Positions 8,368 to 16,799 are shown, counted from the stretch's first letter. The stretch is DNA of 64,000 nt from Arthrobacter sp. KBS0703 (GCF_002008315.2 NZ_MVDG02000002.1:283232-347231), one strand, 5' to 3'. Program-made: numbers and translations. Notes: a model not told the origin generated them from the letters alone.

Positions 8368-9977
8368 GCAATTCCGCATGGGGAGATTACGTCGCCCCGT
8401 CCGTCCCGCCGTCGTCCGTTCCCCCCGCCCCTGCTGACGTGACCGCCACCGCCGCCGGCCCGTCCGGAAACGGCAGCGGGCCGTCAGGGAACGGTACCGG
8501 CCCGTCCGCAAACGGGGCCCATCCGTCCTCCAACGGCAGCGGGCCGTCAGGGAATGGTACCGGGCCCGCGGGAAACGGCACGGCCCCCGCCGGCCTTTCC
8601 CTGTCCGTCATCGGGACCGGGTATCTGGGCACCACGCATGCCGTGTGCATGGCGCTCCTGGGCCACCGTGTGGTGGGAATCGACGTCGACGAGGCCAAGG
8701 TCGCGGCGCTTTCGCGCGGCAAGCCGCCGTTTTTCGAACCGGGCCTCAAGAAGCTCCTGCGGATCATGCTGGAAAGCGGCAGGCTGACGTTTACCAGCGA
8801 TTTCTCCGCGGCCCGCGGCGCCGACATTCACTTCGTGTGCGTCGGCACCCCGCAGGAGGCAGACTCCCCGGCGGCCGACCTCCGCTTCGTGGACGCGGCG
8901 CTCGCCCGGCTGGCCCCGCACCTGGACCGGCACTGCCTGGTCGCGGGAAAGTCCACCGTCCCGATCGGCACGGCGGAACGGCTCACGGAGTTCGTCCGCG
9001 CCAGCTCCCCCGCGGGCAGGCTCGCGGAGCTGGCCTGGAACCCGGAGTTCCTGCGCGAAGGGCATGCGGTGGAGGACACCCTGCACCCGGACCGGCTGGT
9101 GTTCGGTGTTGCATCCGAGTGGGCACGGGACCGGCTCGCGGTCTGCTACGCGCCGATCATCGCGCAGGAGACTCCGGTGGTGGTCACGGACCTCGCCACG
9201 GCCGAGCTGGTCAAGGCCGCCGCAAATTCCTTCCTGGCCACCAAGATCTCCTACATCAACGCGATGGCGGAGGTGTGCGAGGCGACGGGCGCCGACGTCA
9301 ACGACCTGGCCAGGGCGCTCTCCTACGACACCCGCATCGGCGGCCGGTTCCTCAAGCCGGGCCTGGGCTTCGGCGGCGGCTGCCTCCCGAAGGACATCCG
9401 CGCCTTCACCCACCGGGCCAGGGAACTCGGCGTCGGGCAGGCTGTGGGGTTCCTGCGGGAGGTGGATGCCATCAACCAGCGGCGGCGCCAGCGCACGGTG
9501 GATCTCATCACCGAGATGGCCTGCGGGGACCTGGCCGGCGTGCGGGTCACCGTCCTGGGCGCCGCCTTCAAGCCCGACTCGGACGACATCCGCGACGCTC
9601 CCGCCCTGGATGTTGCCCGCATGCTCCATCAGGCCGGGGCCAGGGTGACCGTGTACGACCCCAAGGCCATGGACAACGCCCGCCGGAGCTACCCGGACCT
9701 GGCCTATGCCGGCTCGCTGGAGGCCGCTGTGACGGGCGCCGAGATCGTGGCGCTCCTGACGGAATGGGACGTGTTCCGGCGTGCCGATCCGGCCGCGCTG
9801 GGCGAACTGGTGCAGCTGCGGAACATCGTGGACGGCCGGCACGCGCTGGACGCCGACGCCTACCGGGCCGCCGGCTGGGACTACCGCGCCCTCGGAGCTC
9901 CCACCCGCCTGCCGGCGCGGACGCAGGCATCCCGGCGGCTTGAACCGGCGCCAAGGGACGCGTCACTGGGTGTTTAG
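8364..9977 (+). CDS. UDP-glucose 6-dehydrogenase family protein with repeat N-terminus
   Basis: The enzyme would make UDP-glucuronate (or a related uronate) from the UDP-hexose with two NAD. The Rossmann motif SVIGTGYLGTTHAVCMALLG begins near residue 78. The catalytic Cys lies in FGGGCLPKDIRAF, and the C-terminal UDP-binding part has VTVLGAAFKPDSDDIRDAPA. The 537-residue length exceeds the usual 430-460 because of an N-terminal extension with six seven-residue repeats of the Gly-Pro-Ser-Gly-Asn-Gly type (residues 32-73). The ATGA start overlap ties it to the exporter operon. It probably supplies an acidic sugar donor to the three transferases. Confidence 0.88.
   Translation: MSNSAWGDYVAPSVPPSSVPPAPADVTATAAGPSGNGSGPSGNGTGPSANGAHPSSNGSGPSGNGTGPAGNGTAPAGLSLSVIGTGYLGTTHAVCMALLGHRVVGIDVDEAKVAALSRGKPPFFEPGLKKLLRIMLESGRLTFTSDFSAARGADIHFVCVGTPQEADSPAADLRFVDAALARLAPHLDRHCLVAGKSTVPIGTAERLTEFVRASSPAGRLAELAWNPEFLREGHAVEDTLHPDRLVFGVASEWARDRLAVCYAPIIAQETPVVVTDLATAELVKAAANSFLATKISYINAMAEVCEATGADVNDLARALSYDTRIGGRFLKPGLGFGGGCLPKDIRAFTHRARELGVGQAVGFLREVDAINQRRRQRTVDLITEMACGDLAGVRVTVLGAAFKPDSDDIRDAPALDVARMLHQAGARVTVYDPKAMDNARRSYPDLAYAGSLEAAVTGAEIVALLTEWDVFRRADPAALGELVQLRNIVDGRHALDADAYRAAGWDYRALGAPTRLPARTQASRRLEPAPRDASLGV
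8457..8582 (+). repeat. six in-frame 21-bp repeats in the dehydrogenase gene
   Basis: Six consecutive 21-base units (8457, 8478, 8499, 8520, 8541, 8562) encode GPSGNGS, GPSGNGT, GPSANGA, HPSSNGS, GPSGNGT and GPAGNGT. Units 2 and 5 are almost identical in DNA. The array forms a flexible, Asn- and Ser-rich linker ahead of the Rossmann domain. Confidence 0.9.
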
Positions 9978-10672
9978 GGGTTTCTGGGTTAGCCGTGATG
10001 TGGATGGTGTGTCGTGATCTGGGGGCAGAGGGCCCGTTGTCAGGAAATGCCTGTCAGAGCGCCGGGTCAGGTGCTCCGGCGGGCTTGGTGCGGGTTTGCG
10101 TCAGGTGCAGCTGCAGTTTCGCTTCTGCTTCCCGCCGACGCCGAGCCTGCTCGCGCAGTTGCCGTGTTGCCTCGGAGCCTTCGGGATGGAACATTCCGGC
10201 TGATCGATTGCGGGGAGCGCCACCGCCGGAGGGTGCCGCCGCCATCAGTTCTTCGCTCATGCCCCATGGTCACACGCACATGTTCACGCGGGAAGATCTC
10301 CGGGCGTAGCGTGACCGGATCGGAATCTTGCGGCAATCGTGCCGCGATCATAAGGGCCGGCGGCGCTTGGGAAGGCACCTGGGGCGAATACAGATCACTC
10401 GCCAGGCTCTTGCCGTCGGCCCCACATCAATTCTAGGAAAGAATCCGCCGCCGAGACAGTGCTTTGGGGAGCCAGCATCCTTTACATCAAATGAGCTTTC
10501 GTTGCCTTCGCGTCCACGTTCTTCGTTCGAGCCAGCCGGAGGACATGAGATCGAACAGGCGTGCGGTGCCCGGGCCAACGCCGCCCTGCTGCGCAGCGGG
10601 TGAGGACGCCGACACCCTCCGACGTGAGTGACGGTGTGACCCCTGAGAGTGCAGGCAGAATAGGATGGGCAG
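9978..10672. other. intergenic region without a convincing gene
   Basis: These 695 bases separate the exporter operon from lacI. GC drops towards the right end. Apart from a weak short frame on the - strand (10054-10260) I see no gene, tRNA or clear terminator. The end near 10660 carries the ribosome site of lacI (AGGATGGGCAG). Confidence 0.5.
10054..10260 (-). CDS. possible small hypothetical protein, 68 residues
   Basis: The frame encodes a hydrophilic, Arg- and Gln-rich peptide with a helical middle (REQARRRREAEAKLQLHL). It starts at ATG 10260 but has no good ribosome site. No family is recognised. In GC-rich DNA a frame of this size can arise by chance, so the call is weak. Confidence 0.25.
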   Translation of the reverse strand: MSEELMAAAPSGGGAPRNRSAGMFHPEGSEATRQLREQARRRREAEAKLQLHLTQTRTKPAGAPDPAL

Positions 10673-11728
10673 GTGACGGAACGCGTTGGCCGCAGGGGCC
10701 GGAAGGACAACCAGCCGGTAACGCTCAGTCTTATTGCGGAGCAGGTCGGGACGACTGCGGCGACTGTCTCCCGGGTTCTGGCCCGGCCGGAAGCCCAGGC
10801 GAAGACAGCCCTCGCAAAGCGGGTCTGGGTGACAGCCAAGGAGCTAAACTACCGGCCCAACACCCTTGCCGCCAGCTTGCGAACCAAACGCAGCAACGTA
10901 ATCGGTGTGACGATTCCCCGAATGCGCGATGAAGTACTTGCCCTGATGTACGAAGGCATCGAAAGCGTGTTGGCTGAAAGCGGCTATCAGACCCTTGCAG
11001 TGACTACCAATGACGATCCTGTTCAGCAAAAGGAGAAAATTGAACTTCTCATCCGCCGCCAGGTGGATGGTCTTCTCATAGGTGACGCACTGGTTGGCGG
11101 AGCGGCGCTGGCCGACGTTCGCAGGTCAGGGACCCCCAATGTTCTCTATAACCGACGCGCCAGTGGCTACACATCCGTCACTTGCAATGACTACATTGGC
11201 GGGCAGTTGGCGGCCGAGCACCTGCTGGGAATCACCACGGGTCCCTTGGCGGTGTACGCGGGCATGGACTACGCCACGAACCTGCAGGACCGGGCCCGGG
11301 GATTCATGGAAAGGGTTGGTGTGGCTGGCCGCACACTCAGCAACAATTCTGTGATCAATGGTTCGATTTATGCGGAGGCCGGCGAGGAAGCAGCAGCACG
11401 GCTGCTGTTGTCGCCTCCTTTTCCCGAGGGCGTCTTCCTCGTCAACGACATGGCAGCGATCGGGTTCATGGGCGAATGCTCCAGACGGGGGTTCTCCGTG
11501 GGAAAGGACATCAAAGTTGTGGGGTTCAACGATGTCTCCGTTTCTGGGATCACCGTTCCCAGCTTGACCACAATACGCAGCCCCATGAATGACATTGGCA
11601 GACTGGCGGCTCTGACTCTGCTGAATAAGATCGCGGGGAAGCGTGTGAGCTCTGCGCAACTGAGCCCGTCTCTCATTGTTCGCAGCTCCACCGACAGCGG
11701 GCTCGGGTCCAAGGCCGGACACAAATAG
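10673..11728 (+). CDS. LacI-family transcriptional regulator
   Basis: This 351-residue protein has an N-terminal helix-turn-helix (SLIAEQVGTTAATVSRVLA), the hinge-helix region LNYRPNTLAASLRTKRS, and a periplasmic-binding-protein-like sensor domain ending at SLIVRSS. The GTG start at 10673 follows AGGATGGGCAG. It lies just upstream of a transporter-amidase pair whose promoter region has two palindromes of the LacI type, so it probably represses that pair until a ligand is present. The ligand is unknown. Codon use is less GC-biased than in neighbouring operons, suggesting the three genes arrived together. Confidence 0.9.
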   Translation: MTERVGRRGRKDNQPVTLSLIAEQVGTTAATVSRVLARPEAQAKTALAKRVWVTAKELNYRPNTLAASLRTKRSNVIGVTIPRMRDEVLALMYEGIESVLAESGYQTLAVTTNDDPVQQKEKIELLIRRQVDGLLIGDALVGGAALADVRRSGTPNVLYNRRASGYTSVTCNDYIGGQLAAEHLLGITTGPLAVYAGMDYATNLQDRARGFMERVGVAGRTLSNNSVINGSIYAEAGEEAAARLLLSPPFPEGVFLVNDMAAIGFMGECSRRGFSVGKDIKVVGFNDVSVSGITVPSLTTIRSPMNDIGRLAALTLLNKIAGKRVSSAQLSPSLIVRSSTDSGLGSKAGHK

Positions 11729-11849
11729 TTCGAGCGGTTTAGCACCACGATGATCGCAGCCCTCCCCGCGGGCTCAACTGAAGCACCAAAGACAGCGGCC
11801 AGAAGACGCATCCACCCCTAGATGGAACGGACGCCATAGGCGTGAGCGT

Positions 11850-11885
11850 GTAATCGATTACGCATGTCATGTGTAATCGATTACA
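11850..11885. promoter_or_regulatory. twin LacI-type operators
   Basis: Two near-identical palindromes occur: GTAATCGATTAC at 11850-11861 and TGTAATCGATTACA at 11872-11885. Their centres are 23 bases apart, about two helix turns. The central CG and AT-rich arms are typical of LacI-family operators. They lie directly upstream of the -35 box of the transporter gene and downstream of lacI, so the LacI protein is the obvious candidate to bind. Confidence 0.8.
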
Positions 11886-11892
11886 AAAACTG

Positions 11893-11921
11893 TTGACCTG
11901 TGATGGGAGTCACCCTTACTG
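11893..11921 (+). promoter_or_regulatory. candidate promoter of the transporter-amidase operon
   Basis: A -35 box TTGACC (11893-11898) is followed after 17 bases by TTACTG (11916-11921). Transcription from it would begin at about 11928-11929, the A of the ATG, so the messenger could be leaderless. There is no ribosome site at normal distance. The -10 match is only moderate. Confidence 0.45.
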
Positions 11922-11928
11922 TTGTGGC

Positions 11929-13278
11929 ATGTCGAACAGAGTCGGCCTGACGGAACAGGTCAAAACAGTCACCCGAGCGACGAGATTCCGTTATCTCGTG
12001 CTCCTTGGCATCGTGGTAATTACCGTCGTGAATTATGTTGACCGCGGCGCGATCGCTTATGCGGCCAGCGGGATTATTGGTGAGTACAGGCTGGACCCCG
12101 TCGCCTGGGGGCAGATTCTCGGCTTCTTTGGCTACGGATACATGTTCGGGGCTCTGGCCGGGGGGTTCCTGGCTGACAGGAAGGGCCCCAAATGGACAAT
12201 GACGGCCGCCTGCGCGGCATGGTCGGTCCTTGTCGTTGCAGTCGTCATCGCGGGCGACATTGGTCTGCAGTTGTTCGGCTCCGCCCTTGTGGGCTTCGCG
12301 ATATTCCGAATTGGATTCGGGTTCGCAGAGGGGCCGACGTACGCCACCATCAATCGGACTGTCGCGAACTGGTCCACGGTCAAAGAACGCGGTTTCATGT
12401 CCGCATTTGGCCTGCTGGGGACACCCCTCGGAGCATTGCTGTCAGCGCCCGTCGCCGTTGGCCTGATCACGCTGACCGGGGGCTGGCGCTGGATGTTCGT
12501 CGTCCTGGGCGTCCTTGGGCTGGTCTGGCTTTTGTGGTGGCAGCTTCTTTTCACCAACAAGCCAGAAGAAAACCCGCGCGTCAATTCCCAGGAGCTGGCG
12601 CGGATTCAGACAGCTGATGTGACCGGGTGGAATGCGGACGGCTTCGCCGGCGGTGCGAATGCCAAATGGTACGAGTTCTTCCTCAGCAGGACTCTGATCT
12701 TCAACGCTCTTGGCTACTTTTCTTTCATGTACGTCAACTTCATGATTCTCAGCTGGACTCCCAGGTACTTGGAATCCGAGTTCGGCTTCAAGCTCGGGTC
12801 GTTGTGGTACTTGGGCATGGTGCCCTGGATCGGCGCCTGCTTCACTGTTGTACTCGGCGGAAAAATCTCCGACTGGCTACGTCAGAAGACGGGGAGCCTG
12901 TGGATCGCCAGAAGCGGATTTGCGATGTTGTCGTTGGCCCTGACCACAATCTGCTTCTGCTTCATTCCCACCCTGGACAACCCGACAGCCGTGCTTCTCG
13001 TCATGGCGCTCGGGAATGCCCTCAACTCCCTGCCTAACGCTGTCTATTGGACAGTTCTGATTGACACCGTGCCGGCCAAATCGGCCAGTTTCGCAGGAAT
13101 GACCCACTTCTTTGCCAACATTGCGACAGTCGTAGCCCCGACGCTCACCGGTTTCCTGGTCGCGGCGCACGGATTCGACTCCATGTTTATTGCAACCGCT
13201 GTAGCAACCTGCATCGGCGTTGTAGCCATGGCCTTCGTTCAGCCTGGTCGGTTCCGACGTAGCAAGGTGAGCGCGTGA
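11929..13278 (+). CDS. MFS transporter, anion:cation symporter type
   Basis: This 449-residue permease has about twelve membrane segments. NYVDRGAIAYAASGI in segment 1 and GGFLADRKGPKW between segments 2 and 3 fit the ACS family (hexuronate, tartrate, phthalate-type organic anions). ATG 11929 is chosen over an upstream ATG at 11869 because the upstream one lies inside the operator palindromes. It is followed by an amidase in a GTGA overlap and controlled by the LacI operators. It probably imports an organic acid or amide that the amidase then cleaves. The substrate is not known. Confidence 0.88.
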   Translation: MSNRVGLTEQVKTVTRATRFRYLVLLGIVVITVVNYVDRGAIAYAASGIIGEYRLDPVAWGQILGFFGYGYMFGALAGGFLADRKGPKWTMTAACAAWSVLVVAVVIAGDIGLQLFGSALVGFAIFRIGFGFAEGPTYATINRTVANWSTVKERGFMSAFGLLGTPLGALLSAPVAVGLITLTGGWRWMFVVLGVLGLVWLLWWQLLFTNKPEENPRVNSQELARIQTADVTGWNADGFAGGANAKWYEFFLSRTLIFNALGYFSFMYVNFMILSWTPRYLESEFGFKLGSLWYLGMVPWIGACFTVVLGGKISDWLRQKTGSLWIARSGFAMLSLALTTICFCFIPTLDNPTAVLLVMALGNALNSLPNAVYWTVLIDTVPAKSASFAGMTHFFANIATVVAPTLTGFLVAAHGFDSMFIATAVATCIGVVAMAFVQPGRFRRSKVSA

Positions 13279-14657
13279 CTACGTCTGTAAGACAAATAGC
13301 TGATGAGATACGTTCCGCTTCGACGACGGCTTCCGCTGTCACACTCCAAGCGGCGAACGGAGTCGCCGCTTCCAACAAGCATCTAAATGCCTGGCTTACG
13401 ATGAACGGCGAAGCCGAGAGTGATGCACAAAGAATCGATCACGAACGCTCACTGGTCAACAAAGGAGGCGTGCTGTCGGGGGTGCCTTGTGGCATCAAAG
13501 ACCTCATTGATGCGGCCGGTATGCCCACCACCGCGGGGTCAAACTTCCCACACCAAATCGCCACGGAGGACGCTGGCGTCGTCAAATTGCTCCGAGCCGC
13601 CGGCGCGGTCATCCTCGGCAAAACCGCCACCCACGAGTTCGCGTTCGGACCCACCGGAGACATTGCCGCCACTGGTCCAACCTTCAACCCGCATGACCTG
13701 ACAAAGATGTCCGGCGGCTCCAGCAGCGGTTCCGGTGCAGCCGTAGCTGCTGGCCACGTTCCTTTCGCATTAGGTACGGATACGGGTGGTTCCGTCAGAA
13801 TCCCTGCGGCACTGTGCGGAACTGTTGGCCTGCGCCCCACTTCCGGAACGGTGGACGCTACCGGTGTCATACCGCTCGCGCCGACCCTGGACACCGTCGG
13901 CATTCTTGCTTCGGATGTCGATGGCGTGTCCCGCGTCTGGGGCGTGATTTCGGAGACTGCCTCGGACGCGGTCATGGCGGTTCCCGGGGCGGTAAAGGTT
14001 GGGCTGATAACCGATGGGTTTTACTCGAAGGTAAGTACTGAAGTCGCGGATTCCATGACGAACGCTGTACGTGCCCTGCGTAACGCCGGAGTTATCGTCA
14101 GCGACGTTACTCTCGGGTGGTTAGAGGAATCGATCTCGGTGTACGACCATATTCAAAGCGCCGAAGCCGTGGCAACCCACCGCCAGCGACTTCTGGAACA
14201 CCCGGAGCTTTTTCAGGACGAAGTGCGGACGAGGCTTCAAGGAGCCCAGAGGGTGCAGGAGAGGGAGTATCGCTCGGCGCTCACTCGAAGGAGCCAGTGG
14301 CAGGCTCGCGTCGACGAATATTTCGGGGATTGCGATGTGCTGATTTGCCCTACAGCTCCGATCACTGCACCCCTGATCGGGCAGCGGTCCGGTTTCGATG
14401 CCGGATGGACAAACGCCAAAGAGGCCCTGCTAAATTTCACTAGTCCTTGGAGTGTCCTTGGCGTTCCGGCCCTCGCACTGCCCATGGGAAAGGGCTCTGA
14501 CGGGATGCCGACTTCCGTTCAGCTCATTGGCAGGCCGAAATGTGAACAAACGGTGTTCTCAGTTGCCCTGCTTCTCGAGGAGCTCGTTAGGGCAAAGAAC
14601 TCTCCGTTGGCGCATTCGCATGCGGAGAGCGCACGGGTGATAACGGCCATCTGTTAG
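13275..14657 (+). CDS. amidase signature family hydrolase
   Basis: This 460-residue enzyme has the full Ser-cisSer-Lys triad: Lys in VPCGIKDLIDAAG, the cis-Ser in GGSSSGSGAAVAAG, and the nucleophile Ser in GTDTGGSVRIPAALCG. It would hydrolyse an amide to acid and ammonia in the cytoplasm. It starts at GTG 13275, overlapping the permease stop as GTGA. GatA is unlikely because gatB/gatC are absent and the operon has its own LacI control. The natural substrate cannot be told. Confidence 0.9.
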   Translation: MTTSVRQIADEIRSASTTASAVTLQAANGVAASNKHLNAWLTMNGEAESDAQRIDHERSLVNKGGVLSGVPCGIKDLIDAAGMPTTAGSNFPHQIATEDAGVVKLLRAAGAVILGKTATHEFAFGPTGDIAATGPTFNPHDLTKMSGGSSSGSGAAVAAGHVPFALGTDTGGSVRIPAALCGTVGLRPTSGTVDATGVIPLAPTLDTVGILASDVDGVSRVWGVISETASDAVMAVPGAVKVGLITDGFYSKVSTEVADSMTNAVRALRNAGVIVSDVTLGWLEESISVYDHIQSAEAVATHRQRLLEHPELFQDEVRTRLQGAQRVQEREYRSALTRRSQWQARVDEYFGDCDVLICPTAPITAPLIGQRSGFDAGWTNAKEALLNFTSPWSVLGVPALALPMGKGSDGMPTSVQLIGRPKCEQTVFSVALLLEELVRAKNSPLAHSHAESARVITAIC

Positions 14658-14749
14658 CGGCAAGTGTTGGCCCCTAGTCGACCCGTCCAAGGCCAAGACC
14701 CAACCCCTCCCAAGGAACCCACCGAAGACTGAGCTGTTGCATCGTTGTT

Positions 14750-14787
14750 CATGAGTGGCCGTCACACGATAGTGACGGCCACTCATG
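14750..14787. terminator. perfect 16-bp inverted repeat after the amidase gene
   Basis: CATGAGTGGCCGTCAC (14750-14765) pairs perfectly with 14772-14787 around a six-base loop. No T-run follows. It sits about 90 bases past the amidase stop and is the likely terminator of the LacI-controlled operon. Apart from it and the promoter that follows, the 324-base gap 14658-14981 holds nothing recognisable. Confidence 0.7.
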
Positions 14788-14856
14788 TGTCTGCAGGCAC
14801 CATCGGCCTGGCCCGGCCCAGGCGGAGTGTCTTGGACCTCCTTAAGCACCACCCCC

Positions 14857-14885
14857 TTGACTCCCACTCGCGCCTTCCCTAAACT
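14857..14885 (+). promoter_or_regulatory. promoter of the glyoxylate operon
   Basis: TTGACT (14857-14862) and TAAACT (14880-14885) are separated by exactly 17 bases, a good vegetative promoter. Transcription would start near 14892, about 90 bases upstream of hyi. Confidence 0.7.
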
Positions 14886-14891
14886 TTTCAT

Positions 14892-14924
14892 AAAGCAGAA
14901 TCTAAATTCCACAAAGCGGAATCT
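14892..14924. promoter_or_regulatory. operator-like repeats at the hyi transcription start
   Basis: AAAGCAGAATCT (14892) and AAAGCGGAATCT (14913) are direct repeats 21 bases apart. They overlap the inverted repeats GAAT-N4-ATTC (14898-14909) and TTCC-N7-GGAA (14907-14921). Lying just downstream of the -10 box, they are well placed for a repressor that senses glyoxylate or allantoin. The protein that binds is not identified. Confidence 0.55.
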
Positions 14925-14981
14925 CGAAAGAGCCAAGTTAGCGGGAAGATAGATCAAAGCCCCTCCTCGGAAGGACCTACG

Positions 14982-15782
14982 ATGACGTACACAGTGAACT
15001 GCTCCATCCTCCTGGCGGAGCTGCCCTTGCTCGAGCGCCCCGCTGCCGCGAAGGCGGCCGGTTTTGACGCCGTCGAGTTCTGGTGGCCCTTCGAATCGTC
15101 CGTCCCCACCGACGCCGAGACCACCGCCTTCGAACGCGCAATCACCGACGCCGGCGTCCAGCTCTCCGGCCTGAACTTCAATGCCGGCAACATGCCCGGT
15201 GGCGACCGCGGCCTCACGTCGTGGCCCGCACGCTCCACCGAATTCCGCGACAACATCGATGTCGTCGCAGGCATCGGCGAGCGCCTGGGATGCAAGGCAT
15301 TCAACGCCCTCTACGGCAACCGCGTCGACGGCGAATCCGCGGAGAAGCAGGACGCCGTCGGCGCCGAAAACCTCGCGGCGGCGGCTGCCGGAGTGGCCCG
15401 CATCGGCGGCACCGTCCTCCTCGAACCCGTCAGCGGCGCACCCAGGTACCCGCTCCTCACGGCTGCCGACGCCCTGAAGGTCATCGCCCGGGTCAGGGAA
15501 GAATCCGGCGCCGGCAACGTCAAGCTCCTCGCCGACTTCTACCACCTGGCGGTCAACGGGGACGACGTCGCCGCCGTCATCGAGAACCACGCCAAGGACT
15601 TCGGCCACATCCAGATCGCCGACAACCCCGGCCGCGGGGCACCCGGAACCGGGCAGCTTCCCCTCGGCGAGTGGATCGCCCGCAGCCGCGAACTCGGCTA
15701 CGACGGCTACATCGGCCTCGAGTACAAGGAACCGGCGGACACGGCCTTCAGCTGGGCCATCCGCGCACACGCTTCTAACTAG
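14982..15782 (+). CDS. hyi: hydroxypyruvate isomerase
   Basis: This 266-residue TIM-barrel enzyme of the AP-endonuclease-2/Hyi group interconverts hydroxypyruvate and tartronate semialdehyde. The metal-binding pattern is visible as VEFWWPFE, LLEPVSG, LLADFYHLA and IGLEYKEP. A ribosome site AGGA precedes ATG 14982. It is first in the operon hyi-glxR-gcl-glycerate kinase-allB, the route from allantoin-derived glyoxylate to glycerate. The spacing to glxR (55 bases) contains the dispersed-looking stretch GGTTTCGACAAGCTCAACC. Confidence 0.92.
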   Translation: MTYTVNCSILLAELPLLERPAAAKAAGFDAVEFWWPFESSVPTDAETTAFERAITDAGVQLSGLNFNAGNMPGGDRGLTSWPARSTEFRDNIDVVAGIGERLGCKAFNALYGNRVDGESAEKQDAVGAENLAAAAAGVARIGGTVLLEPVSGAPRYPLLTAADALKVIARVREESGAGNVKLLADFYHLAVNGDDVAAVIENHAKDFGHIQIADNPGRGAPGTGQLPLGEWIARSRELGYDGYIGLEYKEPADTAFSWAIRAHASN

Positions 15783-15837
15783 CGGTTTCGACAAGCTCAA
15801 CCAGCGAATTACCCACAGACTTCAGTAAGGATCAATC

Positions 15838-16716
15838 ATGAGCAACGTTTCAGTCATCGGACTCGGCATCATGGGACTGCCCATGGCCATCAACCTCGTC
15901 AAGGCCGGGCACACCGTCACCGGCTTCAACCGCAGCCAGGACAAGATCGACAAACTCGTCTCCGAAGGCGGCAAGGGCGCCACGAGCATCGCTGACGCCG
16001 TCAAGGACGCCGACGTCGTCATCACCATGGTGCCGGACTCCCCCGATGTTGAGGGCGTCGTCAGCGGCGCCGACGGCATCTTCGCCAACGCGAAGCAGGG
16101 CACCCTCTGGATCGACGCCAGCAGCATCCGCCCGGACGTCGCCAAGCGCCTCTCCGACGACGCCCGCGCAGCAGGCATCCGCCCCCTCGACGCACCGGTC
16201 TCCGGCGGCGAACAGGGCGCCATCGACGCAGCCCTCTCCATCATGGTGGGCGGCGACGCGGCCGACTTTGAGGCCGCACAGGACGTCCTCAACGCCGTCG
16301 GCAAGACCATCGTCCACGTCGGCCCGTCGGGCTCCGGCCAGACCGTCAAGGCCGCCAACCAGCTGATCGTCGCGGTCAACATCGAGGTCCTCGGCGAGGC
16401 CATCGCGTTCCTCGAGGCCTACGGCGTGGACACCGACGCCGCCCTCAAGGTCCTGGGCGGCGGCCTGGCCGGCTCCAAGGTCCTGGACCAGAAGGGCCAG
16501 AAGATGCTCGACCGCAACTTCGACCCTGGCTTCCGCCTGGCCCTCCACCACAAGGACCTGGGCATCGTCACCTCCGCCGCCCGCGAAGCCAACGTCGCCC
16601 TCCCGCTCGGCGCCGTCGCCGCACAGCTTGTGGCCGCCACCGTCAACCAGGGCGACGGCGGCCTGGACCACTCGGGCCTCTTCAAGCAGGTCCTCCAGCT
16701 CTCTGGCCGGAAGTAA
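15838..16716 (+). CDS. glxR: tartronate semialdehyde reductase
   Basis: This 292-residue enzyme of the beta-hydroxyacid dehydrogenase family reduces tartronate semialdehyde to D-glycerate with NAD(P)H. The Rossmann start VIGLGIMGLPMAINLVKAGH, the substrate loop DAPVSGGEQGA and the catalytic Lys in GQTVKAANQLIVAVN are all present. AGTAAGGATC before ATG 15838 is the ribosome site. It takes the product of gcl, encoded next. Confidence 0.94.
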   Translation: MSNVSVIGLGIMGLPMAINLVKAGHTVTGFNRSQDKIDKLVSEGGKGATSIADAVKDADVVITMVPDSPDVEGVVSGADGIFANAKQGTLWIDASSIRPDVAKRLSDDARAAGIRPLDAPVSGGEQGAIDAALSIMVGGDAADFEAAQDVLNAVGKTIVHVGPSGSGQTVKAANQLIVAVNIEVLGEAIAFLEAYGVDTDAALKVLGGGLAGSKVLDQKGQKMLDRNFDPGFRLALHHKDLGIVTSAAREANVALPLGAVAAQLVAATVNQGDGGLDHSGLFKQVLQLSGRK

Positions 16717-16773
16717 CCCGGGCGGAAGTAAAGCACCTCCGGCAGTAGCCGGACAACAAGCAAAACCGGAGAT

Positions 16774-16799
16774 CCGCCGTCGTACATGAACGACGGCGG
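16774..16799 (+). other. hairpin between glxR and gcl
   Basis: CCGCCGTCGT (16774-16783) pairs perfectly with ACGACGGCGG (16790-16799) around a six-base loop, inside the 158-base gap before gcl. With no T-run it may be an attenuator or an RNA-processing/stability element that sets the ratio of the two enzymes. Confidence 0.6.

Noticed and set aside
15783..15806. A dispersed REP-type repeat (GGTTTCGACAAGCTCAACC) between hyi and glxR
   Set aside because: Only one copy is present in the window, so repetition cannot be shown here.
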